Program-made: the position numbers and the translations under genes
Assembly: GCF_000166135.1 (NCBI RefSeq)
Contig: NC_014666.1
Location: 5,022,001-5,086,000, forward strand
Direction of reading: 5' to 3'
DNA from: Pseudofrankia inefficax
Lineage (GTDB): Bacteria; Actinomycetota; Actinomycetes; Frankiales; Frankiaceae
Length of the DNA: 64,000 nucleotides
Notes under the pieces: model-generated
The model's input: the letters and a program-made list of their open reading frames with translations, nothing else
Told to the model about the DNA's origin: nothing
Database searches by the model: none
Shown here: piece by piece, positions 8,294 through 15,694 of the stretch
Layout of the letters: each line of letters starts with the position of its first letter
Numbering within the stretch: the stretch's first letter is position 1

Positions 8294-9502
8294 TCAGGTC
8301 CCCGCCAGCACGGGCGGGGCGGCCGGGGTGAAGCGGTAAAGCTTCTCGGCGTTGCCGCGCAGCAGCTTGTACTGGGTCTCGGCCGGCAGGTGGCTGATGA
8401 TGCTCTTTACGGTCTGGATGCAGTTCGGCCAGGTCGAGTCCGAATGCGGGTAGTCGGTCTCGCACATGATGTTGTCCTCACCGATCTCGGCGAGGCTGGC
8501 GATGCCGTGGTGGTCCTCGATGAAGCAGCCGAAGATGTGCTCGCGGAACGTGGCCCGGACGTCGAGGGTGTCCAGGTCGACGCCGGTGGAGCCGCCGTGG
8601 TCCATGAACGTCGCGCCGCGCTGGACCCAGTAGCGCTGCTTGTCCAGGACCTGCTCCGCGCGCTCCAGGTAGTACGGCATCCAGCCGATCTCACCCTCGG
8701 AAAGGGCGATCTTCAGCTTCGGGTAGCGCTGGAACATGCCGGAGAACAGCCAGGACAGCATCGCGCCGGAGGTGCGCATCGCGCCCCAGGTCAGGTTCGC
8801 CAGGAACGGGGCGTTCGACGCGATCTTCGGGACCTGCGACGACGAGCCGACGTGCATCGAGGCCACCATTTCCAGATCGTTGGCCGCGGCCATGACCGGG
8901 TCCCAGTAACCGGACGGGTCGTGAATGGTCGGCAGGCCCAGCGGCTCCGGGTTCTCCGAGAACGCGAACGTCGTCGCGCCCTTGGCCGCGCAGCGCTCCA
9001 GCTCGGCGACGGCGAGCTTCGGGTCCCACAGCGGGATCAGCACCAGCGGGATGTAGCGGCCGGGCGCGACCCCGCACCATTCCTCGATCATCCAGTCGTT
9101 GTAGGCCTTCAGGCAGACGAGGCCGAAGTCGCGGTCGGAGGCCTCCATGAACAGCTGCCCGCAGAACCGGGTGACGGTCGGGAAGCACAGGGACGCGAGA
9201 ATCCCGGCCTGGTTCATGTCCTCCAGCCGGGCCAGCGAGTCGTAGCAGCCGGGCCGCATCTCGCTGTAGGGCAGGGGCTCCGGGGAGAACTCCTCCTTGG
9301 ACTTGCCCGCGACGGCGGACAGTCCAGAGCTCGGGAACCGCTTGCCGTCATAGACCCAGTAGTCCATGCCCTTGTCGTCGAGCTCCATGTGCGGCGCCCG
9401 GTCGCGGTCCTTGGACGCGACCCGGTCGGTCCACAGGTTCGGCGGCTCCAGGACGTGGTCGTCGACCGAGATCAGCCAGTCGAGGTTCAGGTCCGCGGTC
9501 AT
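8294..9502 (-). CDS. amidohydrolase-2 (ACMSD-like) family metal enzyme
   Basis: 402-residue TIM-barrel protein of the amidohydrolase_2 family, whose members include ACMS decarboxylase and gamma-resorcylate decarboxylase. The N-terminal metal-site strand reads LISVDDHVLEPPNLW, and the C-terminal acid is in CETDYPHSDSTWPN. A GAAGGAGG ribosome binding site precedes the ATG at 9502. Reaction is probably C-C bond hydrolysis or decarboxylation of an acid rather than amide hydrolysis, as inferred from the family. It sits between the aldehyde dehydrogenase and the ferredoxin-P450 pair in module A. Three further members occur at 23309, 57839 and 59354. Confidence 0.92.
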   Translation of the reverse strand: MTADLNLDWLISVDDHVLEPPNLWTDRVASKDRDRAPHMELDDKGMDYWVYDGKRFPSSGLSAVAGKSKEEFSPEPLPYSEMRPGCYDSLARLEDMNQAGILASLCFPTVTRFCGQLFMEASDRDFGLVCLKAYNDWMIEEWCGVAPGRYIPLVLIPLWDPKLAVAELERCAAKGATTFAFSENPEPLGLPTIHDPSGYWDPVMAAANDLEMVASMHVGSSSQVPKIASNAPFLANLTWGAMRTSGAMLSWLFSGMFQRYPKLKIALSEGEIGWMPYYLERAEQVLDKQRYWVQRGATFMDHGGSTGVDLDTLDVRATFREHIFGCFIEDHHGIASLAEIGEDNIMCETDYPHSDSTWPNCIQTVKSIISHLPAETQYKLLRGNAEKLYRFTPAAPPVLAGT

Positions 9503-9543
9503 GCTTCCTCCTTCTTCGGTGCGGGTCGGCGGGCGCGCGGGTG

Positions 9544-11013
9544 TCAGCGCAGCTCGCCGATGGCGAGGTGCTTGACCTCCTGGAAGGCCCGGATGCCGTC
9601 GGGCCCGCGCTCGCGCCCGAGGCCGCTCTGCTTGTAGCCGCCGCTCGGGGCGTAGGCGCTGAACAGGCCGGTGTTGACGTTGACGGCACCGGTGCGCAGC
9701 CGGCGGGCGACCGCAGTCGCCGCGGCGGTATCGGCGCCGTAGACCTGGCCGGACAGGCCGTAGGGGCTGTCGTTGGCGATCCGGACCGCGTCGTCGAGGT
9801 CGCGGTAGCCGAGCACGCTGACGACCGGGCCGAAGATCTCCTCCTGGGCCGCCGGATTGCTGTTGTCCGGCAGGTCGAGCACGGTCGGCTCGACGTAGTA
9901 GCCACGGTCCAGCCCGGCCGGGCGGCCGCCGCCGAGGGCGACCTTTCCGCCGTGCCGCTCGGCGGCGGCGACGAAGTGGGCGCAGCGCGCGCGGGCGGCG
10001 TCGTTGATGAGCGGGCCCATGGTGGCCTTCGGGTCGGTCGGCGGGCCGACCACCAGGGCCGCGTAGGCACGGGAGACCGCCTCGACCACCTCGTCCTTGC
10101 GGTCGGCGGGCACGACGATGCGGGTCGCGGCGACACAGGCCTGGCCCGACGTCATCGCCACCACCGCGGCGGCACCGGCGGCGACCCGGTCCACCGCGTC
10201 GGGCAGGTAGATCTGCGCCGACTTCCCGCCGAGCTCCAGCGCGACCCGTTTCACGGTCGGTGCGGCCTGGGCGAGGATGCGCCGGCCGACGGCGGTGGAG
10301 CCGGTGAACGACACCATGTCGACGCCGGGATGGCTGGTGAGCAGCTCCGCGCCGGCCGAGCCCTCCTCGACGACGACGCTGAGCACGCCGGGCGGCAGGT
10401 CGGCGGCCTGCGCGGCGGCGCCGAAGACCAGCGAGGAGATCGGCGTCAGCGGGCTGGGCCGCAGCACGACCGAGTTGCCGGCCAGCAGCGCCGGGATCAC
10501 CTTCTGGAACGCCATGATGATCGCGCCGTTGTACGGAGTGATCGCCGAGACCACGCCGACCGGTTCGTGGCGGCGCACGCTGGCCTTGAGCCCGCCGCGG
10601 ACCAGGTCGTCGAGCGGGACGGGGCTGGCCTGCTCGTGCGGCATCGACAGGTAGAGGTCGATGGTGGCCCGAGCGAGCGCGATCCCGGCCTGGTACTGGG
10701 CGAACTCGGCGAAGAAGGTCGGCTGGCCGGCCTCGGCGACCATCGTGGCGACCAGCGGCGCGTGGCGGCTCTCGATGTGGTCGATCAGCGCGTGCAGGAC
10801 CCGGGCACGCTGCGCCGCCGGGGTGTCGGCCCACGTTCCGGCGTCGAAGCTGCTGCGCGCCGCGAGGATCGCCCGTTCGACGTCCGCCGGTGACGCCGCG
10901 GCGAGGCTCGCCACGGTCGTCTCGTCGGCGGGGTTCTCGACGTCGAACGTCTCGTCGGCGTCGACCCAGCCGCCCGCGACGTACGAGCGCCGCTCGGTGA
11001 GGATCTCCGTCAT
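9544..11013 (-). CDS. NAD(P)-dependent aldehyde dehydrogenase (module A)
   Basis: 489-residue ALDH-superfamily enzyme. The catalytic cysteine is in TSGQACVAATR; the general-base glutamate is in ALELGGKSAQIYLPDA; the cofactor loop reads SFTGSTAVGRRI. The C-terminal KQSGLGRERGPDGIRAF is the usual family ending. It converts an aldehyde to the acid, probably the product of P450 or alcohol oxidation in this module. The ATG at 11013 overlaps the stop of the thiolase-like gene (ATGA). It resembles the module B enzyme at 51885 more than the one at 60606. Confidence 0.95.
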   Translation of the reverse strand: MTEILTERRSYVAGGWVDADETFDVENPADETTVASLAAASPADVERAILAARSSFDAGTWADTPAAQRARVLHALIDHIESRHAPLVATMVAEAGQPTFFAEFAQYQAGIALARATIDLYLSMPHEQASPVPLDDLVRGGLKASVRRHEPVGVVSAITPYNGAIIMAFQKVIPALLAGNSVVLRPSPLTPISSLVFGAAAQAADLPPGVLSVVVEEGSAGAELLTSHPGVDMVSFTGSTAVGRRILAQAAPTVKRVALELGGKSAQIYLPDAVDRVAAGAAAVVAMTSGQACVAATRIVVPADRKDEVVEAVSRAYAALVVGPPTDPKATMGPLINDAARARCAHFVAAAERHGGKVALGGGRPAGLDRGYYVEPTVLDLPDNSNPAAQEEIFGPVVSVLGYRDLDDAVRIANDSPYGLSGQVYGADTAAATAVARRLRTGAVNVNTGLFSAYAPSGGYKQSGLGRERGPDGIRAFQEVKHLAIGELR

Positions 11014-12230
11014 CGGGCCCGGCTCCTTTCCCTGGTCGGCTCGGTGGTGTAGACGACCGCGCCGCCGAAGTGGGGCGAGGACTGGCAGGCGACACCGACC
11101 GTCGCCCGCTCCCGTTGGCGCTCCCCCGCGCGGCCGGACAGCTGCAGGTAGCACTCGATCATCTGCGGGAGGCCGTGCATCCGGCCGTTCCCCAGTGCCC
11201 CGCCGCCGGAGAGCACGGGCAGGCCGCCCGGCCGGTCGCTGTCGATCCGGCCGTCCTGGACGAAGCGGTGCGCCTCGCCGACCGGGCACAGCCCCAGCGC
11301 CTCGAGCCAGAAGTAGACGAACGGCGAGAAGCCGTCGTAAAGCTGGGGCAGGTCGACCTCGTCCGGCCCGACCCCGGCCGACGCCCACAGCCGGCCGGCC
11401 AGCCCGGTGCCGGCCGCCATGATGTCGTCGAGCGGCCAGTGCAGCGGCAGCCGCGGGCGGGGCGGCGCGGCGAACGCCAGCCCGGCGACGTGGACGGGCC
11501 GGTGCGGCAGGTCGCGGGCCCGCTCGGCGGACGTCAGGACGAACGCGGCCACGCCGTCGACCGGCAGGTCGCAGTCGTAGCGGCAGACCGGGTCGTTGAT
11601 CACCGGCGCGGACAGGTACTCGTCCCGGCTGAGCGGCTTCCCGTGCCAGTAGGACCACGGGATGCGCGCGCCGTTCTTGCGGGCCTCCGCGACGACGGTC
11701 GCCATCGCCTCCCGGCTGGCGCGATAGCGCTGGAGGTACTCGTTGTACGGCAGCGCGATCATCGCGAGCGGCCCGAAGAAGCCCTGCGGGGCGGTCCACT
11801 GCTGGGCGCCGGCGGCGGTCCGCATCGGGTTGGCGTGGTAGCGGCCCGGCGGGTTGTGCAGCGCCCGGTGCAACAGGACGTAGTCGGCGGCGCCGCTGGT
11901 GATGGCGCCGACCGCCAGTGCCACGGCGCCGGGCAGCTGCCCGATGCCCTGGAACCCGGCCGCGTACCGAGGCGTGACGCCGAGATGGTCGGCGAGCCAC
12001 TGCGCCGTGACCGTGCTGACCCCGTCCTCGACGGTGTGCGCCCCGGCGGTCGGGAACAGCGCGGCGGTGGCGAACCCGTCGATGTCGTCGGGCTTGAGAC
12101 CCGCGTCGGTGATCGCCGCGCGGGCCGTGTCGACGGCGACGGCGCCCAGCGGGCGGGGCGCGTGCCGCCACACCTGGCTGTGCGCGTAGCCGACGATCGC
12201 GACCTGGCCGCCGCCGGACGGGCGGCTCAC
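11010..12230 (-). CDS. thiolase-like (SCP2/lipid-transfer type) protein, probable aldolase subunit
   Basis: 406-residue thiolase-fold protein. It starts with VAIVGYAHSQV and ends with the GGGALGNGRMHGLPQMIECY block seen in SCP2-type thiolases. No CxS or CASG nucleophile motif is present where thiolases carry their reactive cysteine: that helix reads GQLPGAVALAVGAI. LPQLYDGFSPF is conserved with the paralog at 55927. Together with the adjacent DUF35 gene this matches the Ltp2-ChsH2 type of retro-aldolase from steroid side-chain catabolism, so CoA-ester aldol cleavage is the likely role. The GTG start overlaps the DUF35 stop (GTGA). Confidence 0.9.
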   Translation of the reverse strand: MSRPSGGGQVAIVGYAHSQVWRHAPRPLGAVAVDTARAAITDAGLKPDDIDGFATAALFPTAGAHTVEDGVSTVTAQWLADHLGVTPRYAAGFQGIGQLPGAVALAVGAITSGAADYVLLHRALHNPPGRYHANPMRTAAGAQQWTAPQGFFGPLAMIALPYNEYLQRYRASREAMATVVAEARKNGARIPWSYWHGKPLSRDEYLSAPVINDPVCRYDCDLPVDGVAAFVLTSAERARDLPHRPVHVAGLAFAAPPRPRLPLHWPLDDIMAAGTGLAGRLWASAGVGPDEVDLPQLYDGFSPFVYFWLEALGLCPVGEAHRFVQDGRIDSDRPGGLPVLSGGGALGNGRMHGLPQMIECYLQLSGRAGERQRERATVGVACQSSPHFGGAVVYTTEPTRERSRAR

Positions 12231-12670
12231 GAGGCCTCCACGAGCCGGAAGGCCGGGATGGCGACGCCGGGAGCGACGTCCTCGAACGCCGCCGCCACCC
12301 CGGCGCCGAGCCGGAGCCCGGCCCCGGGCCCGTCGAGAAGGCGGCCGATCAGGCGCAGCTCGGCCTGTTCGGCGAGCTCGACGTCGACGAGGACGAACGG
12401 CACGTCGCCCGCGAACCCGGGCAGGAACGACTGGCGGACCACCGTCCAGGACCGCACGACGCCGCTGCCGCTGACGGCCTCGAAGGCGAAGCCGGGGTCG
12501 GAGCTCCCGCAGGCCGGGCAGACCGGGTCGGGCGGGATCACGAACGTCCGGCAGCGCGCGCAGCGGGCCACGGTGAGCACGTGCCGGCCCGCCGCCTCCC
12601 AGTAGGCGGACGACAGCGCGTCCGGCACCGGAAGCGGCCGGCCCGGGAGCCCTTCGGCCGGGCTGGTCAC
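12227..12670 (-). CDS. DUF35 OB-fold protein with zinc ribbon, partner of the thiolase-like protein
   Basis: 147 residues. The rubredoxin-like zinc ribbon has four cysteines (CARC ... CPAC, in VARCARCRTFVIPPDPVCPA) and precedes an OB-fold with the usual VRSWTVVRQSFLPGF strand. Family members bind acyl-CoA and complex with thiolase-like proteins (ChsH2 C-domain with Ltp2). The GTG start at 12670 is fixed by overlap with the CoA-transferase stop, and the stop overlaps the thiolase-like start. A much longer open frame upstream is a shadow of the CoA-transferase. Confidence 0.93.
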   Translation of the reverse strand: MTSPAEGLPGRPLPVPDALSSAYWEAAGRHVLTVARCARCRTFVIPPDPVCPACGSSDPGFAFEAVSGSGVVRSWTVVRQSFLPGFAGDVPFVLVDVELAEQAELRLIGRLLDGPGAGLRLGAGVAAAFEDVAPGVAIPAFRLVEAS

Positions 12671-13878
12671 GGGATCGCTCCGGCGTCCTTGAGCTCGGCG
12701 ATCTGCTCCCAGGTATAGCCCAGGTCCAGCAGGACCGTCTCGGTATCCTCGCCGTGCTCCGGGGCGCGCCGCAGGTCCGCGGGCCGGCCGTTGAACTGCA
12801 CGGGCACGTTCGGCAGCGAGTAGGTCGGCCCGCCGTCCACCTCGACCTGGCCCAGGTAGTCGTTGGCGAGCACCTGCGGGTCGGTGAGCAGCTCCTCGAC
12901 GGCCTGCATCGGGGCCCACGGCGCGTCGATCCGGCCGAGCAGCTCCTTCCACTCGGCGAAGGTCCGGGTGGCGAACTCGGCCTCCAACGCGTCGACGCAG
13001 GCGTCGCGGTTCTCGGCGCGGGCGCGCAGGTCGGCGAAGCGCGGGTCGGCGGCCAGGTCGTCGCGGCCGACCAGGCGGCAGAAGCCGGCCCAGTAGCGGT
13101 CGGACTCCAGGAAGACGAGCTGGATGTGCCGCCCGTCGCTGGTCCGGTACGCCCCGACCAGCGGGTTGACGTAGGCCTCCCGCCCGGTCGCCGCCCGCGG
13201 CCGCCCGCCGGCCAGCGCCGACAGCACGTCCGAGGACAGCGTCCACATCGCGGTGGCGAGCAGCGAGACGTCGACGACGGAGCCCTCGCCGGTTCGCTCC
13301 CGCTGCAGCAGCGCGGTGGCGATCCCGAAGGCCAGGGCCATCGCGCCGTTGCGGTCGCCGATCGCGCCGCGCTGGCCGATCGGCGCGTCCCGGTCCGGCG
13401 GGGTCAGGACGTGCGCCATCCCGCCCTGCGCCCAGAAGGCCGACGAGTCGTAGCCGGGCCGGTCGGCGCCGGGCCCGCGGACGCCGAAGCCGTGCCCGCG
13501 GGCGTAGACGAGGCGGGGGTAGCGCGCGGCGAGCGTGTCCGCGTCGAGGCCGAGGCGCTCCAGGGCGCCGGGCCGGAAGCTGGTCAGGAAGACGTCGGCC
13601 GTGTCGAGCAGCCGGTCGAGGGCCGCGCGGCCGGCCTCGCTGCGCAGGTCCAGCGCGACGGAGCGCTTGCCCCGGTTGGCCAGCGCGACCGAGAGGTTCA
13701 CCCCGCCGCCGTCGGTGCCGATGCCCTGGGTGGCGAGCGCGCGGTACGGGTCGCCCTCGGGCCGCTCGACCCGGATCACGTCGGCTCCCCAGTCGGCCAG
13801 CAGCGCGCCGGCGACGGGCACGAACACCCACTGGGCGAGCTCGACGACGCGTAACCCGTCGAATGCACCCTTCGCCAC
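12667..13878 (-). CDS. CaiB/BaiF family III CoA-transferase
   Basis: 403-residue enzyme that moves CoA between carboxylic acids via an aspartyl intermediate. The N-terminus FDGLRVVELAQWVFVPVAGA and GADVIRVERPEGDPYR are typical, and the aspartate in IGDRNGAMALAFGIA fits the catalytic position. First gene of the module A operon. The GTG start at 13878 is preceded by GAGGAGGTG. It could activate the module substrate in parallel with the AMP-dependent ligase at 3783. A TTGATCAA palindrome lies 18 bases upstream of the start codon. Confidence 0.94.
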   Translation of the reverse strand: MAKGAFDGLRVVELAQWVFVPVAGALLADWGADVIRVERPEGDPYRALATQGIGTDGGGVNLSVALANRGKRSVALDLRSEAGRAALDRLLDTADVFLTSFRPGALERLGLDADTLAARYPRLVYARGHGFGVRGPGADRPGYDSSAFWAQGGMAHVLTPPDRDAPIGQRGAIGDRNGAMALAFGIATALLQRERTGEGSVVDVSLLATAMWTLSSDVLSALAGGRPRAATGREAYVNPLVGAYRTSDGRHIQLVFLESDRYWAGFCRLVGRDDLAADPRFADLRARAENRDACVDALEAEFATRTFAEWKELLGRIDAPWAPMQAVEELLTDPQVLANDYLGQVEVDGGPTYSLPNVPVQFNGRPADLRRAPEHGEDTETVLLDLGYTWEQIAELKDAGAIP

Positions 13879-14232
13879 GCGAGCACCTCCTCTTCTTGAT
13901 CAATTCAGCCTCGACCCAGCGGCCGGCACCCGAGACCCGGGCGTCGTGTCGGCCGGTGGAGGCGGACCGCGGTCGGCGTCGCGACACGACGGGCCGACTG
14001 TAGGACGCCAGCATCTGTTTTGGGAAGACCCAATTTCGTTTTAGGTAGAACGTTGACTTCTCACGAAGGTGTTGCGATCCTCCTCACAGCCAGCCAGGCA
14101 GCCTGCGTCCCAGGTCCCGGCACCGCCAGCCCGCCAGCCCGGGCGGCGGGAGCAGACGACTCACGCGTGATCACCGTGATTTTTCGATCTTGATTTCGTG
14201 ACGAACGAACCAGCGAAGCGAGGTACTCGCCC
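13879..14232. promoter_or_regulatory. divergent control region between module A and the Liv-type importer
   Basis: 354 bp without a gene, separating the CoA-transferase (minus) from the binding protein (plus). It is visibly AT-richer at 14015-14060. Visible elements: palindrome TTGATCAA at 13896-13903, and TTGGG-AAGA-CCCAA at 14020-14033, a 5-4-5 inverted repeat of TetR-operator shape. A TACAGT box on the minus strand near 14000 could be the module A -10. No promoter can be fixed with confidence. Confidence 0.4.
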
Positions 14233-15537
14233 ATGTGGCATGACGGTTCCTGTCCTGGCTCAGGACGGCGCAGGCGCGCGGCGGCACGCCCGGGCGCGGT
14301 CCGCTTAGGCGCCCTGGCCGGCGGGCTGGCCGCGAGCCTGCTGGTGGTGTCCGCCTGTGGCAGTGGCGGTTCCACCGGCTCGGCTGCGGGCGGCGCGGCC
14401 ACCAGCGCGGCCCCCGCGGCGAACGTGCTGGGCCCGGTGGCGAAGGCGGCCGGCGCCCCGGTCCGGATCGGGGTCATCTCGGACGGGAAGTCGCCGATCA
14501 TCGACCAGTCCGTCGAGTTCGACGTCGCCAAGGCCACCGTCGGCTACCTCAACGAGCACCGCTCCGGCATCGCCGGCCGGCCGATCGAGCTGGTGACCTG
14601 CGAGGCGCTCTCCGATCCGGCGAAGACCGCCGACTGCGCCAACCAGATGATCGAGCAGAACGCCGTCGCCGTGGTCGTCGGCGGCGTCGCCGCGCAGGAG
14701 AGCGCCTGGACCCCGCTGCACGACGCGGGCGTGCCGGTGGTCCTCTACTCGGCCAGCACCCCCGCGCTGCTGGGCGACGCCAAGAGCACGTACGTGCTCG
14801 CCGACCCGAACTTCGGGGTCATCGGGCTCCCGCTGGAGCTCGCCAAGAAGACGGGCTCCAAGAAGGTGACCGCGGTGGTGATCGACGTGCCGGCCGCGAA
14901 GGGCGTCCTGGAGGCCAGCGCGCCCGCGGCCTTCAAGAAGGCGGGCATCGACTTCAAGATGGTCGCCGTCGCGCCGGGTACGGCCGACATGACGCCCCAG
15001 ATGCAGCCGATCGCGGCCGGCGGTGGCGAGGTCTTCATCCTGGGCAACGACGCGTTCTGCATCAGCGCGCTCAACGGCCTGAAGGCGGTCGGGTTCACCG
15101 GCCCGATCTCCGCCATCGTGCAGTGCATCACCGACGCGACGCGTACCGCCGTCTCCGGCAGCGTGCTCAAGGGCATCAACATCGCCGCCACGGCCCCGCT
15201 CGGCACGGACAACCCGTCGACCACCCTGTTCAACACCGTCGCCGCCACGTACGGCAAGGGCATCGACACCAGCAAGATCGCCGGGCTCAACACCTTCATG
15301 GCGGTGGCCGGGCTGCAGGCAGCCCTCACCGGCCTCACCGGCGACGTCACGCCCGCGACGGTCAACGCCGCGATCAAGGCGATGAAGAAGACGGAGCTTC
15401 CCGGCTCGGGCGGCCAGCAGTTCCAGTGCGGTGGCACGGCGGTCCCGGCCTCGCCCGCGTCCTGCGTCAGCGGTGGCCTGATCACCACCCTCGATGGCAA
15501 GGGCCAGCCGACGGCGTACGCGGTCGCCGGCGCCTGA
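14233..15537 (+). CDS. Liv-type ABC importer substrate-binding lipoprotein
   Basis: 434-residue type I periplasmic binding protein. An arginine-rich n-region, a hydrophobic core LGALAGGLAASLLVV and the lipobox VSAC (Cys 42) give a lipoprotein signal peptide. A glycine/alanine linker follows, then the mature domain beginning VRIGVISDGKSP. The fold resembles branched-chain amino-acid binding proteins, but in catabolic clusters these often bind aromatic or aliphatic acids. It is followed by two strong hairpins and then the fused permease-ATPase gene. A shorter start is possible; no good ribosome binding site is seen at 14233. Confidence 0.9.
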   Translation: MWHDGSCPGSGRRRRAAARPGAVRLGALAGGLAASLLVVSACGSGGSTGSAAGGAATSAAPAANVLGPVAKAAGAPVRIGVISDGKSPIIDQSVEFDVAKATVGYLNEHRSGIAGRPIELVTCEALSDPAKTADCANQMIEQNAVAVVVGGVAAQESAWTPLHDAGVPVVLYSASTPALLGDAKSTYVLADPNFGVIGLPLELAKKTGSKKVTAVVIDVPAAKGVLEASAPAAFKKAGIDFKMVAVAPGTADMTPQMQPIAAGGGEVFILGNDAFCISALNGLKAVGFTGPISAIVQCITDATRTAVSGSVLKGINIAATAPLGTDNPSTTLFNTVAATYGKGIDTSKIAGLNTFMAVAGLQAALTGLTGDVTPATVNAAIKAMKKTELPGSGGQQFQCGGTAVPASPASCVSGGLITTLDGKGQPTAYAVAGA

Positions 15538-15561
15538 CCGGCCAGGGACCGACCTTGGCCC

Positions 15562-15637
15562 GGCCGTCGGTCCGGCACCCGCCGGACCGACGGCCCTCGG
15601 GGCGCGCCCAGCGCGGCAGGCCCCGGTCGCGCTGGGC
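15562..15637 (+). terminator. two GC-rich hairpins between binding protein and permease
   Basis: First hairpin: 15-bp perfect stem, 15562-15576 pairing with 15581-15595, loop of 4. Second: 10-bp stem, 15606-15615 with 15628-15637, loop of 12. No U-tract follows. As in other binding-protein operons, it could partially stop transcription or protect the upstream message, giving more binding protein than membrane components. Confidence 0.6.
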
Positions 15638-15694
15638 CCGCCACCGCGTCGACCCTCCGGGGCGCGGTGTTGACCTGGACCACGGGAGATCGTC

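Noticed and set aside
8294-11095. Single 933-residue open frame covering amidohydrolase and aldehyde dehydrogenase region
   Set aside because: Only its last 402 residues are protein-like. The first part is out of frame with the aldehyde dehydrogenase and Arg-rich; the real start is the ATG at 9502 with a strong ribosome binding site.
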